DNA of 64,000 bases from Aquilutibacter rugosus (GCF_036541335.1 NZ_JAZHBO010000001.1:868001-932000), one strand, 5' to 3'; counted from the first letter of the stretch, positions 54,189-63,544 are shown. Notes: a model not told the origin generated them from the sequence alone. Program-made: numbers and translations.

Positions 54189-54989
54189 ATGCCCAGTTCC
54201 AAGGAATTTTTCGGTCTTGTTCCACCTCTTGAGGAACGACAATCCGTCGAACCGCAAGAGCGTGCACCCGCTTGGCCGCTGCTGCAGTCGCTATCGCGCG
54301 AAGATCAGCCTGCTGCACCTCGACTTTCCGATGCCGAGCGCGAAGCGGCTTGGTCTGTACCCGAAGATGTTGAGCTGCCAGAAGTAGTCGAGGACGAGCA
54401 AACGCGCGGCGATCTGCTGGCTGAGGGCTTGCTGAAAACCCGCCTGGCCGCGCGTAACGACGCGCCGGAACCGCAAACCCAAACGCAAATGCAAAAAGTG
54501 GTCGAAACGCCATTGCCGGCGATGCAGTCCACGGCTTCGGCGACATCCGCCCGGACAGACTTCATGCAAAAGCCTGCGTTCGTGCCGGCACCTGACTCGG
54601 TGCGCGCGGCATCTGCACAGCCCGCGCCGGTTTCCAGGCCTGCCCCGCTTCCTCAGCCTGCTCCGGCGCCGGTCGCTGCCCATCCGCACAATCCGTTTGC
54701 AAAGCCCGCCCCAGCCCCAGTTCCGGTGCCGGTGCCGGAAGCCCAGGCCGTAGAGCCGATGCGCACGCCGGCGCCGTCGGTAGCGGACCCGCGGATAACC
54801 CCGGCGATGCCATCACCGCCTACGCCGAGTCCCTCATCGACGCCATCCAGTCTCTCGGCGTTGTTCCGCCGGATTAGCGGTGCCGCACCGGCAGCACCTG
54901 CTGCCGATCCGAACGCGCCATCCACCTCGACGCCCCCCGCAAGTGCCTCGACAGCGCGCGGCTTTCTGACACGGCTCGGGCGAAAATGA
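54189..54989 (+). CDS. Proline/alanine-rich protein of the bcs operon (BcsO/BcsP-like)
   Basis: This 266-residue low-complexity protein begins MPSSKEFFGLVPP and has an acidic middle (about residues 55-75), Gln/Thr-rich linkers and a long Pro/Ala-rich region (about 120-250) with a short Arg-rich end (ARGFLTRLGRK). No transmembrane segment or enzyme motif is seen. Proline-rich proteins called BcsO or BcsP occur at this place next to bcsQ in proteobacterial cellulose operons. Its 3' end overlaps bcsQ by 4 bases. The function is not known; a scaffold is plausible. Confidence 0.6.
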   Translation: MPSSKEFFGLVPPLEERQSVEPQERAPAWPLLQSLSREDQPAAPRLSDAEREAAWSVPEDVELPEVVEDEQTRGDLLAEGLLKTRLAARNDAPEPQTQTQMQKVVETPLPAMQSTASATSARTDFMQKPAFVPAPDSVRAASAQPAPVSRPAPLPQPAPAPVAAHPHNPFAKPAPAPVPVPVPEAQAVEPMRTPAPSVADPRITPAMPSPPTPSPSSTPSSLSALFRRISGAAPAAPAADPNAPSTSTPPASASTARGFLTRLGRK

Positions 54990-55741
54990 ACGTTATCGGC
55001 GTCGTTTCCATGAAGGGCGGTGTTGGAAAAACGACGCTGACCGCAAATCTGGCCGCCGCATTCGATCGGCGTGGACATCGTGTCGCCGTCGTCGACATGG
55101 ATCCCCAAAACGGTCTGGCATGGCACTTTGCCGATGACAATCGCAATCTGCCCGGCATCATTCAAAGTGCGCTGCAAGGCAAAGGCATTGGCGAGGGCTG
55201 GGCGGTTCCACATACGGGAATCCGCATTTTCCCGTATGGGCGGTCCGAAGAACACGAGCGTCTGGCATTCGAGGACCTGCTACGCAGCCGGCCTCAAGGT
55301 CTGGCCGCGCGCGTCGCGCGCCTGAGTAAGCGGTTTGATATCGTCCTGATCGATTCGCCGCCGGGTCACTCCATTTATCTGCAGCAGGTCCTGCAGGCCG
55401 CGCATCATTTGCTGGCCGTTCTGTTGCCGGATTTAGCATCGCTTGCGACCGTCAATGACATGGAAGAGGTCGTGGCCCAGACTCAGGCAAGGCGACCGGA
55501 GCTGCGTTGCCACTATCTGATCAATCAGTTCGAAGCGGGAGATCCGCTGGCGGCAGACCTCGTCAACATGCTGGTTACGCGGTTCGGTTCGAGGCTTCTG
55601 CCCATGATGATCCATCGTGACGAGTCCGTGCCCGAGGCCTTAGCCGTTCATCGTGTTGTGCGCAGCTATGCTCCTAACTCTCAAGCGGGTCGTGATCTCG
55701 ATCTACTGACAACTCGACTGGAGCGAATGTTCGAACGATGA
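54986..55741 (+). CDS. bcsQ: MinD/ParA-family ATPase BcsQ (YhjQ)
   Basis: This is a 251-residue deviant Walker A ATPase: KGGVGKTTL (10-18), VVDMDPQNGLAWH, and LIDSPPGHS switch II. BcsQ localises the cellulose machinery to a cell pole in E. coli. FADDNRNLPGI and the bcs-like N-terminus support BcsQ over ParA. It overlaps both the proline-rich gene and the BcsA-like gene by 4 bases, the normal bcsQ-bcsA order. Confidence 0.88.
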   Translation: MNVIGVVSMKGGVGKTTLTANLAAAFDRRGHRVAVVDMDPQNGLAWHFADDNRNLPGIIQSALQGKGIGEGWAVPHTGIRIFPYGRSEEHERLAFEDLLRSRPQGLAARVARLSKRFDIVLIDSPPGHSIYLQQVLQAAHHLLAVLLPDLASLATVNDMEEVVAQTQARRPELRCHYLINQFEAGDPLAADLVNMLVTRFGSRLLPMMIHRDESVPEALAVHRVVRSYAPNSQAGRDLDLLTTRLERMFER

Positions 55742-57810
55742 TTGCGCCGATGGCACTGGTGCGTTTATGGCAGGAGCGCTGGGGAATTGCCCAACGTTTC
55801 GCGCCGACGCGCGAGTACACAGCGATCTTCATCAATGCCTGGGTGCAAAGGCACGCCGTGGGGAATACGACCAGTTACGGCGGACCGCTGAACCTGCTGC
55901 TGGGCGTCATCGGCTCCGTCCTGCTGCTGTTGACGGTGACCACAGATTACTCAGTAAAAGGTCAGCTGATCTTTGCCGGGATTTGTATCGTGATTTCATT
56001 GCTGCTGCGGCGCCTGGCAGGACGTCTTGCGTTCCTGATGGTGGCAGGGCTCGCGATGTTGGCCGGTTTGCGATATCTGACCTGGCGACTTCAGTTCACC
56101 CTGACCGATGATTACTACGGCATCCCTTCAATGCTGCTGTGGGATGCAGAACTGTTTCTGATCGTGGCGTTCGGCCTGCAGATGGTGCAGACCGCATTTC
56201 CGTTCCTGCTAGACCGAGCTCCCCGTCTGCCGGCATCGGACAAGGATCCCTACATTGATGTCGTGCTGATCGCACATCAGGAAACCCTGTTGAGCGTGAG
56301 TCAGGTCCGCGGTTGGATCCACGAATTCCGGCAGCAGGACTGGCCGGCCGATCGGTTGCGATTCTTTGTCGCCTGTTCCGATTTACGTCACCGCGAAGTC
56401 ATCACGCAGGCGGGGGCCACATTGATCGTCCACGGCGGCTCGGTCTCTGAAAAGCTGACCGACGGTTTCTATGTCGGCCTGCCCAAGAGCAACGGCGAAT
56501 TCGTGGCGATCATGTTCACTGATCATGTGAGTTCACTGCATGGCGACCCGCGAGTACTGCGCAATTGGGTCGAATGGATGGATCGCGACCCCAAGCTCGC
56601 AGTTCTGCACACAATGGATCACCGTTACATGCCACCCGACGGGCCCACGGTCCGCAAAAACATGGAGCCGGGCGACGGCGAGGAATTGGCGATGGTACGC
56701 CGCCTGTGGTGGTCCAAGGTGGAGCCCGGCCGGCCGTTCGCGGCCAAGTCCCTCGAGGACACCGGTGGCACGGTGGCAACCGTGGGTAAGTCCGTGCTCG
56801 ATAACCCGAACGCACAAGTCGGGCCTTCGTGGACACGAGTGGAAACGTCGGTTCCGGAACAGGCGCTGAGGGCGCGGGAGCGCTTGCATCGACTCAATGA
56901 AATCATGCAAGGGGGCAAGCCCTATGCATGGTTCATTGTTCTGACTAATCTACTGCTGGTCGGACTGCTCGGAATATTTCCGATTAACTCGCATCTGTCG
57001 TCTTATTTGGCCTTTTTACTGCCGCTGGTGGCATTAGGTCTGATTGCCAATAACCGCTCTCAAGGTCCGCTGCACCGGGGTCTTTGGGGCGAGATTCGTC
57101 TGATATTCCTGGCCCTGATTCTGCCGCCACTGGTTACGCTGACCATGGCCAGAAGTGCCACGCGGTCTGTATTGAACGATGCGTATCCGCAATTGCAGGC
57201 CTTTAGGGCGAGCCATCTGCTAATGGCGATCGGGGTTGGCTTTTGCTTCTTTGCGACACTGATCCGTTTACCCATGGTCGAAGGTCCGTTCCGCCCATGG
57301 ATGTGGCTGAGTCTGCTGGGCAGTGTCAGTCTGCTGATGCTGACAATTGCGGACTGGGCTGTATACAACGAGCGTGGACGACTGGCCGACGGTTTGAACG
57401 GCATTGAGCGCCAGCCGGCAGCGATTCGCACAGCCGGCGGGCATCTGCTGCGGGCACGAGCCATGAACTTTCCCAAATTGCCGCTACGTCTGGCACTAAG
57501 AGATCCGGCCGACAGCGCTGCCCTGGAGGGACGTGTACAAGTCCTGTTTCCAAATGCGCACGAGGCCGCATTTCACGGCACACTATTGCCGGACGATTCC
57601 GGGCGCATCGTGGAGTTCACTCCGGAGCCGGAGGATATTAGTGCCTTCCGCAATCTGCAATACGCGCAGCGATGGGAGGCGATTCGCCGGCCGGTGTGGT
57701 TGCCGCCACCCCGTTTGGGTCAATGGTTCCTGCAACTCATGGGTCTGAGATTTCTGACGGATCCACTATCGCGGCCCGACGATTCCCAATCCTCCCGCGC
57801 CACTTCGTAA
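55738..57810 (+). CDS. BcsA homologue with degenerate glycosyltransferase site (pseudo-synthase)
   Basis: This 690-residue inner-membrane protein aligns by eye with BcsA: N-terminal helices, LRYLTWR (111-117), a GT2 domain starting IDVVLIAHQE (173-182), and a C-terminal helix block (395-545) followed by a PilZ-like region (about 553-665). Key residues are lost: the DDG site reads CSDLR (213-217), the D-x-D site reads FTDH (260-263), and the region that should contain TED and Q-x-x-R-W is shortened, so that residue 355 runs to the membrane block at 395 without either motif. The PilZ R-x-x-x-R motif is not recognisable (ERQPAAIR). It probably cannot make cellulose. It lies between bcsQ and bcsB, as bcsA does. 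Confidence 0.85.
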   Translation: MIAPMALVRLWQERWGIAQRFAPTREYTAIFINAWVQRHAVGNTTSYGGPLNLLLGVIGSVLLLLTVTTDYSVKGQLIFAGICIVISLLLRRLAGRLAFLMVAGLAMLAGLRYLTWRLQFTLTDDYYGIPSMLLWDAELFLIVAFGLQMVQTAFPFLLDRAPRLPASDKDPYIDVVLIAHQETLLSVSQVRGWIHEFRQQDWPADRLRFFVACSDLRHREVITQAGATLIVHGGSVSEKLTDGFYVGLPKSNGEFVAIMFTDHVSSLHGDPRVLRNWVEWMDRDPKLAVLHTMDHRYMPPDGPTVRKNMEPGDGEELAMVRRLWWSKVEPGRPFAAKSLEDTGGTVATVGKSVLDNPNAQVGPSWTRVETSVPEQALRARERLHRLNEIMQGGKPYAWFIVLTNLLLVGLLGIFPINSHLSSYLAFLLPLVALGLIANNRSQGPLHRGLWGEIRLIFLALILPPLVTLTMARSATRSVLNDAYPQLQAFRASHLLMAIGVGFCFFATLIRLPMVEGPFRPWMWLSLLGSVSLLMLTIADWAVYNERGRLADGLNGIERQPAAIRTAGGHLLRARAMNFPKLPLRLALRDPADSAALEGRVQVLFPNAHEAAFHGTLLPDDSGRIVEFTPEPEDISAFRNLQYAQRWEAIRRPVWLPPPRLGQWFLQLMGLRFLTDPLSRPDDSQSSRATS

Positions 57811-57824
57811 ACTGATTCCTGCCC

Positions 57825-60239
57825 ATGCCCATCAAACGTAAATTCAGTCGCCGTCAGATTGCCGCCCCCGTTTTAGGGATGGCCACCTTGGTCTGCGCCA
57901 TTGGCCTTGTTCTGCAAACGGCCGCGGCGCAAGCCGTTCCGACGCCGACCGCAACAGCGGACGCAGCGACGGCGCCACCGGTGGCGACAGATGCGAGCGT
58001 GAATGCGCCTGCAGTCTCGCCGGCGTTGGCTGCGCCTTCGGCACTAGCAAGCGGGACTACCGAAGCGGTACCAGCATGGCCGGGCGTGCCCGGCAATCGC
58101 ACGGTGTCCATCAGCCTGAGGGAGCTGGGTGCTTGGGGCGCTCCGCGGCTAACCGGTACCGCAACCGATCGCTACTTTACCTTCCGCCTGCGGCCCGATG
58201 AAGCCGTGGTCGGTGCACGTCTGGTAATGGGCTACGACTACTCGCCGGCGCTGCTACCGGAGTTGAGTCATTTGGTCGTTGCCGTGAACGGTCAGAACGT
58301 GGGACTGTTCGGCACGCCGCCGGGACAGAACCTCAATAATCAGCGTGAGATTCCGATTCCGCCTTCGATCTTTGCGCGCAACAACGAATTGCGGTTCCAG
58401 TTCGTCGGCCACTACACGCTCGAGTGCGAAAACCCGTACAACAGTACGCTGTGGATGGTTATCCACGAGCAGACCCGCCTGGAACTCGATGTGGTGCCGC
58501 GTAATCCGGGCATCAACGACTTGCGTCAGATCGCCGATCTGTTCGCGCCGCGCGGAAGTTTTGAGCCGGTTCGGATTCCGATGGTCTTTGCGACCAACCC
58601 GGGCCCCGAAACGGTGCGTGCTGCGGGCATCGTGGCGTCCTGGGTCGGTGCGGCTTCGGCCTCGCGTACGGTAGATCTGCAGGCCCTGCGCAATTCGCTA
58701 CCGCCGACCAATGCCATTCTGTTCCTGCGCGGTGGCGAAATGCTTGCCGGCATCAGTTCGACTTCCGGCTCCGGTATCTCGCTGGTTCCGAACCCAAACA
58801 ATCCCGCGGCCCGGGTATTGGTCGTCAGTGGTGCCGATGACGAAGGTCTGGTTCGTGCCGCTCGTGCGCTGGCTACCGATTCGCGTAGTCTGTCCGGCAC
58901 CAGCGTCATCGTAACGGGTGACCACCTGCCAGCCGCGCGCAAGCCTTACGATGCGCCGACATGGATTCCAACCAATCGCAAGGTCAAGTTCGGCGAGCTG
59001 GCTGCCAAGAACGATCTGAACCTGGAAAACCAGATTGCCGGTATCGTGCGCGTAAATTACCGCGTGCCACCGGATATCTTTACGTGGCGTACGCTCGGTG
59101 CACCGGCAGAGATCCGCTATCGCGCAACGCAGTTGCCGACGCTCGACAACTCCAATCTCAATATCGCGCTGAACCGACAGGCGCTGCAGAGCATTTCGCT
59201 GGCGGATCACACCTTCACCGACCGCACCATCAAGCAAAAAACCGAAGAGGGCAAGCCGGCACCGTTACCGAACGCGCGACTGCTCAAGCCGATCGACGGG
59301 GTGTCCTTGCGCACACTCGACTTCCATCTGCCTGCCTATGCAACGCAAGGCCGCGACCAGCTGACCTTTGGCTTCAACTTCGATATTCGCGGCGGTGGCG
59401 ATTGCCAGAATGTGCCGTTGGCAGCAATGGTCGGTTCGGTAGACAGCGAATCGTGGGTGGACTTCTCCGGCTTCCCCCATTACGCCGCCATGCCCGATCT
59501 GCAGATGTTCAGCAGCATGGGTTTCCCGTTTACGAAGATGGCGGACTTGTCTGAGACCGCCGTCGTGTTGCCGTCAAACCCGAACGAGGCGGAACTCGGC
59601 CTCTACCTTAAGACGATGCAGCTGATGGGTGAGTCTACCGGTTATCCGGTGCTCCGCCACGTGGTAACGGATACCACCGGTGTGGACAAGGTGGCTGACA
59701 AGGACTTGCTCGTCATTGGTTCCGGCAACAGTCAGCCCCTGATCGCACAATGGTCCGAGAAGCTGCCGATCTCCAACGTGGCCGGACAACGTCGCTTACG
59801 TGAAGCCGTCGGTAGCTGGCGTCCGCAGTACCGCTGGGAAGAGTCCGATACCGATCGGGAGCTTTCACCGCTCGGTTCAATTAACCTTGCACGCGCCGGT
59901 TCCATTGCCGTGGCGATGGGTTTTGAGTCGCCGTTAAAGAAGGGCCGCAATGCCGTGTTCCTGTATGCCGATCGGGCGCAGGATCTGGCAAAAATCTCGG
60001 CTGCGATGAGTGATCCCGATCGCTGGAATCAGATTCGCGGAGACTTCTCACTGATCACTAATCAGAACATTGAAACGGCCAAGGTCACTCCGACGTATTA
60101 TCTGGGCGGGTTGCCGGTTGTGAGCAAAGTGCGTTGGTTCCTGCGCGATCAGCCGCTGGCAGTTGCAATCTCCGGGCTGCTCGCCATCGCCGCCTTTGCA
60201 ATGCTGGGTTACCGTCGCCAACGTAAGCGTCGCAGCTGA
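57825..60239 (+). CDS. bcsB: Cellulose synthase regulatory subunit BcsB-like
   Basis: This 804-residue periplasmic protein has a signal peptide (about 1-36) and one C-terminal helix (about 775-795) followed by KRRS. It follows BcsB throughout: CENPYNSTLW (the C-E-x-P-x-x-S-x-L-W motif), NDLRQIADLF, GDCQNVPLAAM, and FSSMGFPFTKMADLSE. BcsB guides the nascent glucan through the periplasm and anchors BcsA. Length is usual. It starts 14 bases after the BcsA-like gene. Conservation is strong despite the damage in its BcsA partner, so it is likely still functional. Confidence 0.93.
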   Translation: MPIKRKFSRRQIAAPVLGMATLVCAIGLVLQTAAAQAVPTPTATADAATAPPVATDASVNAPAVSPALAAPSALASGTTEAVPAWPGVPGNRTVSISLRELGAWGAPRLTGTATDRYFTFRLRPDEAVVGARLVMGYDYSPALLPELSHLVVAVNGQNVGLFGTPPGQNLNNQREIPIPPSIFARNNELRFQFVGHYTLECENPYNSTLWMVIHEQTRLELDVVPRNPGINDLRQIADLFAPRGSFEPVRIPMVFATNPGPETVRAAGIVASWVGAASASRTVDLQALRNSLPPTNAILFLRGGEMLAGISSTSGSGISLVPNPNNPAARVLVVSGADDEGLVRAARALATDSRSLSGTSVIVTGDHLPAARKPYDAPTWIPTNRKVKFGELAAKNDLNLENQIAGIVRVNYRVPPDIFTWRTLGAPAEIRYRATQLPTLDNSNLNIALNRQALQSISLADHTFTDRTIKQKTEEGKPAPLPNARLLKPIDGVSLRTLDFHLPAYATQGRDQLTFGFNFDIRGGGDCQNVPLAAMVGSVDSESWVDFSGFPHYAAMPDLQMFSSMGFPFTKMADLSETAVVLPSNPNEAELGLYLKTMQLMGESTGYPVLRHVVTDTTGVDKVADKDLLVIGSGNSQPLIAQWSEKLPISNVAGQRRLREAVGSWRPQYRWEESDTDRELSPLGSINLARAGSIAVAMGFESPLKKGRNAVFLYADRAQDLAKISAAMSDPDRWNQIRGDFSLITNQNIETAKVTPTYYLGGLPVVSKVRWFLRDQPLAVAISGLLAIAAFAMLGYRRQRKRRS

Positions 60240-60250
60240 CGGGGGCCTGC

Positions 60251-61000
60251 ATGCAAGTCATCACATTGATGTCCGCCAAAGGTGGCGTCGGCAAGACCAC
60301 TCTAGCCGCAAACCTTGCCCATGGACTGCACCGGCGCGGTTATCGGACGCTTGCAGTTGACCTCGATCCGCAGAACGCGTTGCGACTGCATCTGGGCATG
60401 GACGCCGCCGACACTTCAGGGTTCATTCGCGAAGGCCTGAGCCGCAATGTTCTGTTCACTAGCCCGCATGGCGTCTACTTTGCTCCGTTCGGCGATGTGC
60501 AGGCCGATGACCTGACCCTGTTCGAGGCGTTTCTCGCCGAGAACCCGGACTGGCTGGCCAGGAGCATCACCGCACTGGAGCCATTGGGCTTTGACTACGT
60601 GATCCTGGATACATCGCCGGGGCCGAATGTGTTTCTCAACCAGGCTTTGGCGACAACGTCCACAGCGCTGATGGTCGTGCTGGCGGATGCCGCATCGTAT
60701 GCCACCGTACCGCAGGCACTTGAGCTAATCGAACGGCACGCGAAGCCCAATCCGCGTTATCGGGAGAGCTTTGTCGTGATCAATCAGCAGCCGGTTAACG
60801 GGCGGCTGGGTCACCAGGTGCGAAGCGCGCTCGCCAACGATCGCGAGATCCCGCTGGCACCCGTTTCCGTACACCGGGACTCCCGTGTCGGAATGGCTAT
60901 GGCATATCAGCAGCCGGTGGTGCAATATGCACCTTCAGCAATGGTTTCTCTCGACATTGAGTATCTGGTCGACTGGCTCGTCGATCAGACCCAGGCATGA
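60251..61000 (+). CDS. Second MinD/BcsQ-like ATPase (WssJ-like position)
   Basis: This 249-residue ATPase has KGGVGKTTL (10-18), VDLDPQNALRLHLG and ILDTSPGPN. It is a paralogue of the BcsQ at 54986 but clearly divergent (different C-terminal half). The wss acetylated-cellulose operon of Pseudomonas also carries two such proteins, WssA and WssJ. It may position the O-acetylation or polymer-export part of the complex. Its ATG has GGGG nearby, 11 bases after bcsB. Confidence 0.85.
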   Translation: MQVITLMSAKGGVGKTTLAANLAHGLHRRGYRTLAVDLDPQNALRLHLGMDAADTSGFIREGLSRNVLFTSPHGVYFAPFGDVQADDLTLFEAFLAENPDWLARSITALEPLGFDYVILDTSPGPNVFLNQALATTSTALMVVLADAASYATVPQALELIERHAKPNPRYRESFVVINQQPVNGRLGHQVRSALANDREIPLAPVSVHRDSRVGMAMAYQQPVVQYAPSAMVSLDIEYLVDWLVDQTQA

Positions 61001-61027
61001 CACCATGAATTTTCGGACGTTACTCCC

Positions 61028-62149
61028 GTGAAATCGCCATTCCCTCTGATCCGGGCACTTTGCGGATTGGGACTCATTCTGCTGGTTCTCGGGGCATGTA
61101 CCTCGGATAGGGTGCTGACCAAAGGGCCTCAATCGTGGGCCTACTCAAGCTGGTGGTTGCCGCTGACCGAGCAGGGCGTACGCGACTCCGGCTTTGACCG
61201 ACTGGTCTTCTTTGAAATCGAAATTGGCAGTGACGGACGCATTGCAAATGCGAACGGCTGGCCCGAGCGCCAGGGCCGGATCCGTAGAATTTCGAGTGCG
61301 TTGGAGCTGCCGCTGGATCTGACCTTGACCATCAAGGATCACCCCAAGTTCGAAGCGGTGTTCTCGGATCCGGATGCGTCCGAACGTCTGTTCAAGGAAT
61401 GCGTGTCCTTATTGGATGACCCGGAGGTGCAGGGTATCCATCTTGATTTCGAATTCTATGATGGCGAGGCGTCGCCGGCAGCGGCGGCATCGCTGCAACG
61501 GTTCCTCGAACGTCTGTCTGCCGTTCTGAAAGATGCAGACACGCCGCGCAAGCTTTCGATCTTTGTACCGATGGGTGGGCCGGCGCTGTACGACCGGGCG
61601 GGACTAGCGCTTGCGGATTGGGTTGTGATTCAAGCGTACGATGCGCACTGGCTGACCAGTCCCAATGCCGGCCCTGTAGCCCCAATCTCCGGGCCCGAAG
61701 CCGTGACCTGGGAAAATGTGTTGCGTGAGGCCATGGCCTTGGGCGTTCCCCGCGATCGCATTCTGCTGTCCTATCCGTTGTACGGCTATGAATGGCCGGT
61801 TTCGTCGCAGGCCCCGCGCTCGCCTACGACCGGCCCGGGTGTCATGACGACCTTAGAGCCGATGGACAATCAGACACCCGGAACTCCCAATGTGGCTGAA
61901 CGGCTTACGCGCTACAATTGTACGCATGAAGCGCTCTCCGGCTCCTCGAACTATATCTTTCCGACGCCCAACGGCTGGGCCGTCGGCTGGTTTGAGGGCA
62001 TGAACGCCCTCGGCAAAAAGATCGAATTTCTCAACCGGAATAAGTTTGGTGGGATTGCGTTCTTTGTGGCCGGTTACGACAAGTATCACCTGACCTCGGC
62101 CTATCACCAGAGTCGGTCCGGCGCCAAGATTCCCGCATCCAAGTGTTGA
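61028..62149 (+). CDS. Lipoprotein with GH18-like glycosidase domain
   Basis: This 373-residue lipoprotein has the signal GLILLVLGAC with acyl-Cys at residue 24. The barrel has QGIHLDFEF (135-143), which lines up with the GH18 D-G-x-D-x-D-x-E motif: the catalytic E142 and preceding D140 remain, while the first and second Asp are Q and H. ADWVVIQAYDAHW matches the downstream GH18 Tyr-Asp segment. GH18 enzymes cut GlcNAc polymers by substrate-assisted catalysis. A poly-GlcNAc-type trimming or binding role is plausible. The start is a GTG that overlaps the stop of an eight-codon frame beginning at 61005, right after the ATPase gene. Confidence 0.72.
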   Translation: MKSPFPLIRALCGLGLILLVLGACTSDRVLTKGPQSWAYSSWWLPLTEQGVRDSGFDRLVFFEIEIGSDGRIANANGWPERQGRIRRISSALELPLDLTLTIKDHPKFEAVFSDPDASERLFKECVSLLDDPEVQGIHLDFEFYDGEASPAAAASLQRFLERLSAVLKDADTPRKLSIFVPMGGPALYDRAGLALADWVVIQAYDAHWLTSPNAGPVAPISGPEAVTWENVLREAMALGVPRDRILLSYPLYGYEWPVSSQAPRSPTTGPGVMTTLEPMDNQTPGTPNVAERLTRYNCTHEALSGSSNYIFPTPNGWAVGWFEGMNALGKKIEFLNRNKFGGIAFFVAGYDKYHLTSAYHQSRSGAKIPASKC

Positions 62150-62158
62150 TCGCGCCGA

Positions 62159-63544
62159 ATGGTCTTTAGCTCCACCATCTTCCTGTTCTGTTTTTTGCCG
62201 CTGTTCCTCGCGGTGTATTACCTGACGCCGCTGCGCTGGCGTTCGCCGGTCATTCTTGTTTTCAGCTACCTGTTCTACGGCTGGTGGAAACTCGAATTCC
62301 TCGGCTTGCTGGTCGGCGTTACCGCAGTCAGCTATGTCATCGGTAAGTACTTAAGTGCCAGTGCGGATCCGGCACGTCGCCGGCTGTTGTTGAGCGTCGG
62401 CATCGTTCTGAATCTGGCGGCGCTGGTGTATTTCAAATACGCCAACTTCGGTATGCAGGCGCTGAACGACCTGCTCGGCATGCTGCATCTTTCCGCGATC
62501 CCGTTCGCCAAGATCATCCTTCCGATTGGCCTGTCGTTCTACATCTTTCATGCCATCAGTTATCTGGTGGACTTGTACCGCAAGGATGCGGAGCCTTCGC
62601 GCAACTTCGTTGACTTTGCCTCGTTCATTGCGCTGTTTCCGCATCTGGTAGCCGGGCCGGTATTGCGTTTCCGCCTACTGGCCGATCAGTTCCGATCACG
62701 GACACACAGCCTGCAGCTGTTCGGGCAGGGCTGTCTGCTGTTTATGGGTGGCTTTTGCGCCAAGGTGCTGGTGGCCGATCCGATTGCGCCGGTGGCCGAC
62801 GCGGCCTTCGCGCTCAATGCACCCAGTGTCGCCGATGCGTGGCTGGGCACCGTCGCGTACACCTTGCAGCTGTTCTTTGATTTCAGCGGGTACAGCACCA
62901 TGGCCATCGGTCTGGCGCTAATGATCGGATTTCGGTTTCCGCAGAACTTTAATGACCCGTACTGGTCCCGTTCCATCACGGAATTCTGGCAGCGGTGGCA
63001 CATGTCGCTGTCGGGTTGGATCCGTGATTACGTGTACATTCCGCTGGGCGGCAATCGCAAGGGTCCGATTCGTACCTATATCAATCTTGGTCTGGCCATG
63101 CTGATCTGCGGGTTGTGGCATGGCGCCAACTGGACGTTTATCGTCTGGGGGGCATGGCATGGTGGTGTGCTTCTGATCGAGCGCTTCCTGTCCCATCGGT
63201 TTGGCCCGTCACGCTTTCCTGTAGCGATCAAGTGGGCCTGGACTCTGTTCCTCGTCATGCTAGGTTGGGTGGTGTTCCGTGCCGAATCGATGCATGCAGC
63301 CGTGCGCATGTTCCGCGGAATGTTCGGTGGCAACGGCTTTGGCCTCACTGCCCCAATGGCATGGCACGTCAGCACCGATCGCCTGCTCATGATGGGTGTC
63401 GGCGTTGTTCTGGTCCTTGTCTTGCCGTGGCTCAAGACCGACAAGGCGCGTTGGACCAAGGCGCTGCTGATTCCGCTGTTTGTGGTGGCAGTGGCGACAC
63501 TCGCTTCACAAAAGTTCACTCCGTTCCTGTATTTCCAGTTCTGA
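62159..63544 (+). CDS. MBOAT O-acyltransferase (AlgI/WssH-like)
   Basis: This 461-residue polytopic protein has about 11 helices and moves acetyl groups across the inner membrane for polysaccharide O-acetylation. The family motifs FWQRWHMSLSGWIRDYVYIPLGG (about 277-298, H281) and LWHGANW with the key H321 are intact. HAISYLVDLYR (131-141) is also typical. The closest functional relatives are AlgI (alginate) and WssH (cellulose). It precedes an AlgJ-type gene by 8 bases, its expected partner. Confidence 0.94.
   Translation: MVFSSTIFLFCFLPLFLAVYYLTPLRWRSPVILVFSYLFYGWWKLEFLGLLVGVTAVSYVIGKYLSASADPARRRLLLSVGIVLNLAALVYFKYANFGMQALNDLLGMLHLSAIPFAKIILPIGLSFYIFHAISYLVDLYRKDAEPSRNFVDFASFIALFPHLVAGPVLRFRLLADQFRSRTHSLQLFGQGCLLFMGGFCAKVLVADPIAPVADAAFALNAPSVADAWLGTVAYTLQLFFDFSGYSTMAIGLALMIGFRFPQNFNDPYWSRSITEFWQRWHMSLSGWIRDYVYIPLGGNRKGPIRTYINLGLAMLICGLWHGANWTFIVWGAWHGGVLLIERFLSHRFGPSRFPVAIKWAWTLFLVMLGWVVFRAESMHAAVRMFRGMFGGNGFGLTAPMAWHVSTDRLLMMGVGVVLVLVLPWLKTDKARWTKALLIPLFVVAVATLASQKFTPFLYFQF

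Noticed and set aside
55738..57810. The BcsA-like gene as an ordinary cellulose synthase catalytic subunit
   Set aside because: Membrane layout fits but the catalytic Asp residues, TED and Q-x-x-R-W are not found; called a homologue with a degenerate site.
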